Part shown: piece by piece, positions 9,406 through 21,400 of the stretch
Position numbering within the stretch: position 1 is the first letter of the stretch
Layout of the letters: every line of letters begins with the position of its first letter
Source: Euleptes europaea
Lineage: Eukaryota; Chordata; Lepidosauria; Squamata; Sphaerodactylidae
Length of the DNA: 64,000 bases
Direction of reading: 5' to 3'
Assembly (NCBI RefSeq): GCF_029931775.1
Contig: NC_079316.1
Location: 66,776,064 to 66,840,063, forward strand
The notes under the pieces: generated by a model
Told to the model about the DNA's origin: nothing
What the model saw: the letters and a program-made list of their open reading frames with translations, nothing else
Database searches by the model: none
Program-made: the position numbers and the translations under genes

Positions 9406-12400
9406 CCATTGAAATGAATGGGCTTAGACTGGAGTAACTGTCCATAGGAATGCACAGTAAGGCATTTTAAATTGACATGAATGCATGACGCTGCCTGAGA
9501 CTGAATCTGACCCTTGGTCCATCCAAGTCAGTATTGTCTACTCAGACTGGCAGCGGCTCTCCAGGGTCTCAGGCAGAGGTCTTTCACATCACCTACATGC
9601 CTAGTCCCTTTAACTGGAGATGCTGGGGATTGAACCTGGGACCTTCTGCATGCCAAGCAGAGGCTCTACCACTGAGCCACAGCCCCTCCCGAAGTGTAAC
9701 ACCTTATTCCAGCATAGTTTTTTCAAATTGGAGTGCACTATCAGATATTGTCGTTACAGTGCTATCATATGTAGACTGTGATTCTAGTCTAAATCCATTG
9801 ATTTTGATGGCGTCAGATATGAGTAATCTATACAGGGGACATTCTGAGATAGAGGAAGTGACATGCATAATGACATATTACTCGTGTGTGTTTGTGTATT
9901 TGGGCAATTCTTATACATTATGCTGATGCATTCCAGTAGTTCAGTTAACAATGTAATCCTATGCACACAGATTCAAATCCAAATATGGGTTTGGTAGTGG
10001 AAAGGGTTATCAGGTTGAGCAGAGTAATTCTTTATTGGGTTGTACTGTTGGTGATCCATTGGGGGCATTGTTGCACTTGCTGGCACAATGCATAAGGTTT
10101 GCACTGTAGGAAGTGCTACTCTCTTCTTTCCTTTTTTTACAGGTAATGTATTGCTTTGGATGTCATTGTGTTTCACTCTTTTCAGGAGGTTTCCTGTGGC
10201 TTGCCATGTAGGTTATAAAAATTAACATAAATCGCATGCAGGTACTCTGTGGGGGATTGAATTGGACTCTCTGATGCCTTTAAAATGCACTTAGGCTGGA
10301 GCATCATGTCAAACAAGAGGATTTCCACACTCCCCCACCCCTTATAACAGTTCTATACCTGTAACAAGAAAGAAGATAGAGGTTGTGTCTCGGGTTAAGG
10401 TTTAGGGTGTGCACATTCTATATTGATTAAGGGCTGGATAGGTAAACTAGTTGGAGGATGGGGTTCGTTTATTCTTAACATCTTTGGGGCGGGTAGTTTG
10501 ATAGGGGTTTGCAACGTATATTAAAGTATACTGCTTTACTACTGGATGTTGGGGAGGAAATGGGAGACAAGGGGCTTGCAGATACATTCTCCAAATGGGG
10601 TAAGGGATTGACCAAAGAGGGTGAGAATAGTGTTTGTTATGAGCACAGGCTTGTTGGAAAATGGCTTAGTGAATCTGACTGATTACAGTGTTACCTGACC
10701 AGTTTGGTAATGGTCATGTAGGATTGTGTGTGGGCTGGATACATGTAAGACAGAGCTGACTGGGAAAAGGTTGATGAGAAAGTTTGCTTTTCACAATGTC
10801 CTATAATGGAAAGAATTAGTGAAAAAAATGCTTGTTCCATTTAGGGTCAAGCTAGATGTGATGAGTCATCCAATTGTATTTAGATGTTGACTCATATACA
10901 TGTAAAGTGGGGGTTAGAGGGTGTCTTAAAAAAATCACCAGGGTGTGTGAGGCCCTCTCCTGGCTGGGAGTGAATGTTTCAAACTCAGAGCAATAAGGTA
11001 AGGTGAAGGAGGGGAAAAGGTTTAGCCCCACCTCACTTACGTATTCCGCCTCTGTCACATAGATCCCACCCCAGTTTCCTTTTAATAGTGGGTACATGTT
11101 TAATGTAACACAGTAGGATATTGTTTCAATGGTTTGATGTCAAAGTTTTTTATTTGGATTGAGGGGTGAGTAAGCTTGCTGGAGAAGGCAGGCAGGTAGG
11201 CGGTGAAGGTGAGGTTATAACAGATTATTAGAGGAACAGAATAGGTTAGAATTTGGTTTATCTCTTTAAGAGTAAGCAGGAACAAAACGATTGTAAATTT
11301 GACCATGTGTCTTCAACTCTTGAGCAAGGTTCTGTCAGATAGGGCTTCTGACAGCTCCGTTCCCAAACACGATGGTTTCACCGCGAACAAGATGGAGTTC
11401 TCCGTGCACTCCGCCCCCGCCCCCGCCCCCGTTTTGCACACGAGCTCCGGCCAGGGATTTACCATTGTATTGGGACCCGCCTGTGTAAATCTCCGATCTG
11501 ATATCGGGTCCCGCGCACAAAGCCGAGATCTCGGCCATCTCCTCCAGTGATTGCTCATGATTGTTTCTGTTCAGTTTTACTTAAGTCGTTACCGGCAGGA
11601 AACGACTACATTGTCTCTTTGTTCCTGTAACCCTATTGTATCAGCCCTATATATGTATCCTCTCTCCCCCAGTCATGTATTCCAGCCTTACTTGTCTCCT
11701 TACTGAAATCACTGACTTTCGGAATAAATCTTTGAATCGCTGCTCTGCCTGGATTTGAGTTCTATTGCCTGAAACGCCGTGCATTTGCTGAAGCCTGACA
11801 GGTTCATACAGAAGAAATGTGTATGCTATTATTTGTCTAAGGCACTGTCAGTGTGACATTTAGCCAATGTCTTCTACAAGAGGCATGTAATGGTTGTTGC
11901 TTTCTCTGACAATGTTGCAAATTCAAGTTTTCTGACTGTTTCTACAAGAGTCAAGGATGTGGCCGTGATCTGTCTGTAATAGGAAGACTTTACTGGGCAT
12001 CTTATTCCTGATGAGTGTCTTGAAGTCATGACGTTAGAAGGTGGGATGCATGTTGAAGTAACTGAGCACCTATTTTTCTTATTCCTCTGTACAGAAGCTT
12101 CTTGTTTTGGTGATCTTTACACTTTTTCTCTGACATTTGGTTCTGTGTTAATGAAATTATTGGAATAATAACCAGATATTGTTTCCAAGTGATGTTTGTT
12201 GTGGTGGGAAAGTGCCATCAAGTCCAAGCTGATTTATGGTGAACCTGTAGGGTTTTCAAGGCAAGAAGAGATGTTCAGAGGAGGTTTACTATTGCTTGGC
12301 CCTGCATCGTGACCCTGAACTTCCTTGCTGGTCTCCCATCCAAATACCAACCAGGGCCGACCCTGCTCAGCTTCTGAGATCTGACAAGATGGGCTAGCCT

Positions 12401-15400
12401 GCGCCATCCAGATCAGGGCAGTAGTTGTTTTACACAGTGTTATGTAAAGCAAAGAGATCTACTGGTTTAACAACAATGAGTATTTTCCAGGTTTTTTTGT
12501 GTGGGTGAAATCTTGGGTTTTCTCAGTGAAAAGACTTGTAATGGCATACATTGGACCAATTTACTTCAAATTACAGATGTGGGAATATGTTGTATACTTT
12601 TCAGTTCATGAGCAGCAACAGAAAGTCCCAGAGGCCTGCTTGGTATTCTGTGCATTCTATAATGCACAGGAATTTATGGGAGGTATTTAAGGATTCCTCA
12701 GGAGACAAGTCAATGAAAAGTGTTTCCTAAAAGTAGGAAGTTTAAAACCCCACTACAAATGGTGTACCATGCCAGCATTCTGGGAAACTTGGCTTTCTAA
12801 TTTTTACGCTACAAGACTTTGTCTCTTGAATTAAATGACATTGTGATTGTCTGATAAGGACTTAAACATACATGTCAGCATGATGTGACTTGGAAGTTTT
12901 TGGTTCAAATCCATCTCTGCCATGAAATTCAGTGGCAGTGCAAGCTAATGACTGTCTACTCATAAGTTAGTTACATTATGGTTATGGGGCTTTCTCCAAG
13001 GTAAGTGTGCACTGAGAGCCAGTGTGGTGAAGGGGTTAAGAGCGGCAGACTTTAATATGGAGAGCCAGGTTTGCTTCCCCACTCCTCTGCCTGAAGCCTG
13101 CTGGATGACCTTGGGCCAGTTATAGTTCTCTCAAAACTCTCATCCCATGGGGAGACAGGCAATGGCAAACCACCTCTGAATGTCTCTTGCCTTGAAAACC
13201 CTATGGGGTTGCCATAAGTCAGCTGTGACTTGGCACTTTCTACCACCAAGAGTGCATTGGATTGCTTTGAAAATGACCTTGGATCAGTGAACATTTGTGG
13301 GTATTAAGTAGCTAGGGGAACCACCTTGGGAAAAAAAGAGAAGAATAAAAATCTAGTAATGTGTTCAATCTTTGGTCATATTTTCAGGAAATTAAGTTGT
13401 GCTTGATTTGAGATATCATGTGACAAACTTGGGAGTGATTTTTAAAAATATGTAATCAGAGCATAGATTTGTTTTTCTAATTTTTCATTATTCATCAACT
13501 TGATTTTACTATAAAAAGGTCTCTCTCATGGCTTAGCTGCAGGCCTGTGATTCTCTTTTGCACTGATTAAGTCGTGTAAGATAAGTAGAGCATTTCCACT
13601 CTGTCATATGGGGGATATGATGACCAACATGTTTTCTACTTGGGAACTAGGAATTAATTATAAACAGTTCTTGCAGATTGCAGCTTAATGTGCTTATCTA
13701 ACTACCACAGCTGCCACTCAAATTCAGACGCAATTATATATTCATGCATCAGTCACTCTCATATTCCTTGTGTGTTCATATCTATATCCAGTTGCATTTT
13801 ATTATTTTTTACCATTGGTCACAAACATTGCGACATTGGAATGTAAGCAAAAACTTTCATTGTTCCATGGTGATCTAATAGCGCAAAGAATACACTGGAG
13901 CTAGTAGGGAAGGCATGATCGCAGTATGCAGGTAACAGATAGAGGAGCATCTTGGTCCTTCAGAGCTGAACCTTTTGGTTTGAAGTCAGTTTCTGCTAGA
14001 CATACCTATAATCTAAATGGCAGATATAACACTTCGAATGTTTAAGTTCTATGTAGGTTTCATTTTTCTTGATATTAAAAACTGAGGTTTCTAAGTTTGA
14101 AGTTACTTACATGAGTGCTACTGGTGAATGCCAGCCCTCTTCTTTCCTTCTTCATTGTTTGCATTTTTTATGTAGCAACATATCAGTATAGTCTGTTTTT
14201 GATACTAAAATTAACTTTTTATGTGTATGTTCAGAGAAATCATGTGACACAATTTGTCCTGCTGCAGATTACAGAAGGTGATAACACTTTTGAACTTTTT
14301 CCATGTAGCAACTTTCTTGCCTGGAAGAAACTGTTGCAGCATATCAGGACAATAAGAGGCGTAGACTAGCAGTTTTTCACTTGTGCAGACTGAAATACTC
14401 ATTAACTATAGGATACAAGCAATGTTTTATAGAATTGCCTACTAATATGTCTGTCTCCTGCCTGAGTCTACATATGAAACTTGTCAAAATAGCTTGCCCT
14501 TGGGGATTACTGAATCAAGGCTTGTATATTCAACTGTAGTTTTCTTAAAGAAGAAAACATTCATTTCACCAACGTCACAGGGGACCTTTGTCCAAAATTC
14601 TTGTGTTTGCCACTGAACAGACAATTGAACAATTCCTGATTTCGATCTTACCAGTTTTACTCTCAACCTCTGGGAAGGTTGTAGCATACTGTATTATCCA
14701 GAGCCAGCGTGGTGTAGTGGTTAAGAGTGGCGGACTCTAATCTGGAGAACCGGATTTGATTCCCCACTCCTTCACATGAGCGGTGGACTCTAATCTGGTG
14801 AACCAGGTTGGTTTCCACACTCCCACACATGAAACCAGTGGCGTGACCTTGGGCTAGACACAGTTCTCTTTGAACTCTCTCAGCCTCACCTACCCCACAA
14901 GGTGTCTGTTGTGGGGAGAGGAAGGGAAGGAGATTGTAAGCTGGTTTGATTCCCCTTAAAAGGTAGAGAAAATCGGCATATAAAAGCCAACTTTTCTTCC
15001 AGTCACATGACCTTGTGACTTCATTTCCGGTGGATGTAATAATGGTACTAGGTAGTGCTGCAGAGTGCTTTCATTTACAAAAGTCATAGCGTTGGTTTTG
15101 TGACTGTACCTTTCCAAGTGGGGGGAACTATCTAAGGGTTACTACTCAAGCTGAATGTCTCAAACAGAACCAGGATGAATTTAGAAATGTCCCATTATGT
15201 TTGCTTAAACTATGGTTTACTCTTAATTTGGCAAGCATTGAGAAGAGAGAGAAGAGAGTGGCTGTGCTGCATAATATGCAAGGCCATAGTTACCTTTAAG
15301 TAAAACCCTGGCTAGGTGTGGTGTTTAAGCCAGACTTCAAATATATTCTTATGTACAAGTGTTTCCCATTATTTTTGTTTAATGGGACGTTTTCTTTAGT

Positions 15401-18400
15401 AGCCTGGCAGGTATTCAGTTTTTGCTGTCATGAAGCTCGCTTCTGTGGTGACTGAAGGTGTTTTGAGGCAAGTACAAATCTATTTGTGTCGCACTTACTC
15501 ATCATCAAAGCTACATGTCAAAAGAACAGCCTGAAAAATGGTACTGTATTTTAAGAAAGTTGTTAGTAAGGAATTTTAAAGGCATTCCGTATATAAAACA
15601 GCAATTCTTTGAAGACCTAAAACCACTAGGGTTGATGCATAAGATTGACATTAGTTTTGTATTTTCTAAGATTAAATTCCTGTCAAGAGCAAAACCTCTC
15701 TTTGGAAACAGAAGAAGAGTTGGTTTTTATATGCCGACTTTCTCTACCACTTAAGGAAGAACCAAACCGCCTTACAAATACCTTCCCCTCCCCACAACAG
15801 ACACCCTGTGAGGCTGAGAGAGCTCTTAATAGAACAGTAACTACGGTAGTCCAAGGTCACCCAGCTGGCTTCATGCGTAGGAGTGGGGAAACCAACCTGG
15901 TTCACCAGATTAGCATCTGCCACTCATGTGGGAAAGTGGGGAATCAAACTCGGTTCTCCAGATTAGAGTCCACCACTCCAAACCACTGCTCTTAACCACT
16001 ACACCACACTGGCTCTCCAGGGTACATTTGACTGTCAGAAATTGAGATGACACTGTGTATATGTGTGTGTGAGATTTAGATCTTCTTAATTTCCTAGCGA
16101 CAATAAAGATAATGTTTGGAAGACAATTCCAGACCCAGAGGACTGTTGGTCTGATCCAACATGGCTGTCTTTATCAATAGAACTCTCCTATAATATTTTT
16201 AAAGCAAGACAGAGATCACAGTCAATAGGACAGTTCATGTATACCTTGAGAAACTGAACTGTATTCAACAAACCTTAGCATTTGGGTTTCAGAAAATTGT
16301 TTCATTGATGTCACCAGGGCTTAATTAGTTCAAATCCATATGTCCATCTTAAAATACAAGTTCTCCTTTCTTAAATGTTTTATGGCTGAATCTGAAATTT
16401 AATTCTTTCATTGTGCTTTGGTAATCTGTTTTTAAAGTGCAATGTGCTTTTCTGTATAATTTACTTTTTTGTCTTCATATTTATGCTGCTAAGACATTGT
16501 GCATATACAGCTTGGGAAATGTGTGTGTAAAGCACTGTCAAGTCGCAGCTGACTTAATGGCGACCCCAGCAAGGGGATTTCAAGGCAAGTGATAGCAGAG
16601 GTGGTTTGCCATTACCTTCCTCTGTAAAGTCTTCCTTGGAGGTCTCCCTTCCAAGTACTGACCCTGCTTAGCTTCTGAAATCTGAAGAGATCAGGCTATA
16701 CCATGCCGCCTTCCCTCCCAGCTTGGGAAATTGGGGGGGGGGGGAGGCAATAGGGAAAACTCTGGTACTGTTCCATAAGGCATAAAGTTGACATAACTTA
16801 TGGCTTCATTCTAATAAGTGGCAAAGTGCCAACACTTGTTTGTTTCATCTCTTTGTTGCTGAGCTGAACCAGTAGTATCAACTGATCTATCTAAATTGTC
16901 TAAGTACAATAGGAATCAGTGCACCAATGCTGCTGTCACCAGCAGTATTTAGAATAGCATCTGAATTGCAACTGTGTAAGCTTCTGACAGCTGATGGTTT
17001 GTTCTTCCCAAACCGAGTAGTTACTAATCTTACCTTGAAACGGGAAATATTTCATTCCGTTAAATCTAATTGAAATGGTTCTTTGCTTACACAAAGCATA
17101 ACTCTTTTGATTTTGGGAATTAAAAAAAAACTACTTTCATTGGAGATCTCGAACTACCAAACTGGATATAAGGGAGGGGGAACTACACAGTATTTCAAAT
17201 TGTAGTTTCTTCTGAGATTGCATTGTTGCTTCTGCAGTATTTGCCCTTACCAGCTGTGCTCTGGTTTCCACCAGAAATCTCCCAAACATTCCACATTGTC
17301 ACTTTCTCTTAAACTTTAATCTAACTCACATTTATTTTTCTTCCTCCAACATGAAGCCAGACTGCTGGCCCTTTTTGCACCTCACAGTTATTGCTGCTGC
17401 CACTTTTTAGCTTCTAGGTTCTGAGATGCTGCGAGTTTAGTTAATGGCGCGCCCAAGTTTTTCCTGATTAAATAGCATGCATATGGAAGCCTTTCCCCAT
17501 GTGATTTTGGACCAGATTAATGGGCACCCTTATGAGTATCTGCATGTTTTCCTCTTAAGAAGCATGTATAACCTCTGCAGGGTCATTTTCTGTTGGGGAC
17601 AATGTTAAGCAGGGAAGCTTAAACCCCTCCTTCCTTTGTATCAGGAGCCCCAGTCTGAATTGAGCCCATTTTGCTTGTTTAAAGAAAAAACTTCACTGGG
17701 AGCTCCATTCACAGAAATCCAGGTATCATGTCTGGTGTGCCCTAAGAAACAATAATAGTTTCTTCTTTGTCTATAGCGTTTAACTACATTTATGCGGTGG
17801 CTTGGGATTCATGGTTCTGCCACCCCTATTCTGGTTTTTACTTGTCTGACTTTTTGAAACATAGTCAAATCCAAATGGTGATGTACCACTCAGAATAAGC
17901 CTGGGGTTGCATTGGCAGTACTATTCTAGTGTAGGCTGGTTGAGCATCTGCATAACCAAGCTAGCTGGATTTACCAGAGACAGGATATGACTTCTACTTG
18001 ACACAATTGTGCTAAAATGAGGCTGTTATTCATGTTGCTGAGAGCAGTGTATGAATTTATGTGTGATACACTGAGGTTAAGTTATGCAGGCTCCAATCAG
18101 AATGTATGCTCTGATCACACTTCATGCATTTAAAAATGACGGTAGCCTTCAATCACATTCTTTCAAGTATGCTTTTCCTTATTTAATTTCCAATGGAGAA
18201 TAGCACTCTAAAAATGTGAAATGTTCATGACTGGATGTTTTGTATTTGGTCATTGTTGCTTTAAGAATAATTTGATAAACTTGGCTTGATAAATGTAGAT
18301 TCTACATGGCAAACATGTAAGCTAATTCAGGTTACATAATTCATCAATTGGAATGCTGTAGAGCACCAGAGGATCTCATTTTTCTCATTCACAAAGAATG

Positions 18401-21400
18401 GAAGAGTGTGGTGAGCTGATTGCTAGCTTATCTGAAATTAGTAGGCAGACTGGTTTATCACCAAAGCTAATTTCCTTTTTTTTTTTTGCTCTACACTATA
18501 AATTCATCCCTTGTTCTTCACAAGCAGTCGTTCTCCTGATTCTTTTATACTGAGCTACTGAGCCTCTGCAGAAAAGAATGGCGACTTTCCTTTTCAGTTC
18601 TCATTCCACTGGATCTGCTTGCTTGAACTGCATTCAGAAGCCCCCGAACTCCAATTGCTTCATCAGTGGTTGACATCAGAATTGACGTTTTTTGTTTTCT
18701 TAGTCTGAAAAGTGACTCCACTTAAACAGAATGACATACATATTTAGTGTTCTTGGAATTCCTTTTTGTGTAACATCAGAATTTTGGATAGCGTTTAGTG
18801 TTTTTCTCTGCAAGATAATCTTAAATATCTTAAACATTTTAAATTAAGGTTTTAAAGTTCAGCTTCATTTGAAAATGGGGTCAGTCTCCTAGGAGCTCTA
18901 AAGGCTCTTTTGCTTCTTGTAGCTTCTCCAGGATGTGATATGAACTTTCAGCCGTTTCCAATATTTTGGCTGGTGATGTTTTATCCTTCTGCTTGTTTTG
19001 GAAGCTGGTGTATACATTCAGTTGCTGTTGTATTCCAGGTAAAAGTTCCATCTTTTGATAGCTGAGACAGTACAGTTAAAGTTTGAAAACCTACCTTCTT
19101 AGGTTATGTTTATTCACTTGTGTGATGCATTTTTCCAAAAAGTATAAGGGAAATAATGGGAGTGTCTTCTCTGAATAGTAGCAGGAGTTTTTTAGGACAT
19201 TTTCTGTACCATAAGGAAACATATATTAAAAGAAACTTGTTCTTGCAAAAACAGGAGAATCCCTGTTCCTGTGAAGGTTCTTGTATATTGTATAATCTTG
19301 TATATTGCCAACTTGCTTTCATGACATACCATTCTTGCTTGTGCTCAGCTGTGAATATGATGTTAAAAAATGAGTTTGGTCTACAAAGTTGTTCCTTTCC
19401 AGTACTCAGATATTTACTTCTTACTACTTTGCTGGACCCCTAATTTGCTAAATTCTAGGACATCTAAATCTTTTATCTTGACCATCTAGTTTGGTGTCCT
19501 TTTGGTAGTTACCTTCCAGCCTTGCTATCTAAATTAAGGTATTGGGGATTGAAGTTGGGACCTTCTGTTTGTGAAGACGCTGGCCTCAAGCTGAATCATG
19601 GCCCATTCCCATGCACAAGTAGCCAAACTAGAAACCAGGCTGCCCACATTAGAAAACTACACTTTAGACCACATTGTCAAAGGAAATAGGTTCTTAATGA
19701 AAGCGTTATCTTCTAGTAAATATTAATATGGATATGTATTTTAAAATCCCTAATGTACATTAAATCAAAGAGGGAATATATATTTGGTTCCAGTGTATGA
19801 TAGCTAGTGAATATAAAGGGAAATAGTCCTGTTATTGTATGATAGTGTTAAGTTTGTTTATTCTGTTTGGTCTTGGAGAGACATGAGGTTAATCACTGGC
19901 TTTTATTTTCCCAAGTGGGAGGATAACATTTTCCCTTCTTTCCAGAGGACTGTGGTGCAACTTTAGATGACACATTATGTAAAAAATGCATACCAGAGAC
20001 CTTTCCATCATGGCCTGTTTAACCCCACTCCCCCCCCCATTTTTTGTTTGGTTCTGGAAAATGTCAAAGCTTTCATTCTGTCCTGTTTTTGGTTGGTCCT
20101 AATAATTGTGTTGTGGATTTTTCTGTGGACCAATGCAGGTACATATAACCTGTTCGCAATTTTTGGACAGTTGCTTGTGGGTGGTCTCAGATGTGATTTT
20201 TCTCTTCACTTCCCCCCTCCCCGCAATGAAATTTAATTCCCCATGTAGCAGGGCTAGGCTGAGGCTTCTGATACTGCAACATTTCCACCAAGCAGTTATT
20301 CTGCAGCTTGATGGAAGCATCAAGCATAACGTGTTGGATTCCGCCAGACAACTTGTACTGTTGGTTACTGCGAAAGACCTGATGAAGAACACCCAAATGT
20401 CTGAATTCAGCCTAGATCCATAATATACTTAGCACGTATATTGGCAGTTACTGCATTGTCCTGAGCTTTCTGCATACTCAGGGTATGATCATGCTGCACG
20501 TTGATTTGGATATATAGTTATATACACAGAGAACTGGTTGGACAGTGCCGGCATGCATACTTCAGTGGTATGTCATACTGTATTGTGATTATGAAGTCTG
20601 AGCAGCTCATGTTTATAGAACATAAACTATTTTATAGAGTTATTTTCCCATTTGAAAGCTGGAATCAAGCTTAAAAAATAAAGCTGAAGGTAGATATTGG
20701 AAAAGAGGTTTTAGATTGCTGCGTTAGGAATTTGGATCTTGAGGGGTTTCCCATCGTCATGTCTCTCCTGGCCATAGCGAGAAGGGCAGTTGTTGAGAGT
20801 TATGAGAAAAGAAAATGGAACACTCTCCTTGTCGAAATCTGTTACCCACTTTCATCTGGTCCTTATAACAGCAAAAAGCAGAGATGCATCCTACTGCTTC
20901 CTGTGGGTTCTGCTGCTTTGTAGCTGGGTCAAAAGTGAAGTTGCAAACCTTGTTTTATGAAAGCTTATGATTACATGCTCTAGACCAGCACTTTTCAGGA
21001 GAAAAAGCACTAATTTTCACCTAGCACCTATATACCAAACCAAATGACAGTAGTATTTTTCTTTCCAATCTCTTCATGGAGCACTAGGAGATGTTTCATG
21101 GAGCACCAAGTGCTCTGTGGAGCACAGTTTGGGAACCACTGAACTAGACTTTAAAAATACGTAAATAGTGAGCCTTTGTGATTCAGCCTGTAGAGCAAAA
21201 CGAGGATTCTCAGTTTCCCTGTTGTCCCACTGCTGGTCCAAACGACCTCTGCATTTGCAGAGGTGAAATCCACATGGGAGTTTTCTGCATACTTTATCTC
21301 CCTCAGCTGTCCTTTCTCTGCATTTTTCTCATGCCACTACAGGGCTTTTTGAACTTTTTAAAAAACTGGCAATGAATACTTTTCGTACTCTCCTGAACCA

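Noticed and set aside
9630-9690. tRNA gene on the - strand
   Set aside because: Box A and box B are present, but the sequence continues into a SINE body and cannot form a full cloverleaf with an acceptor stem; it is a SINE head.
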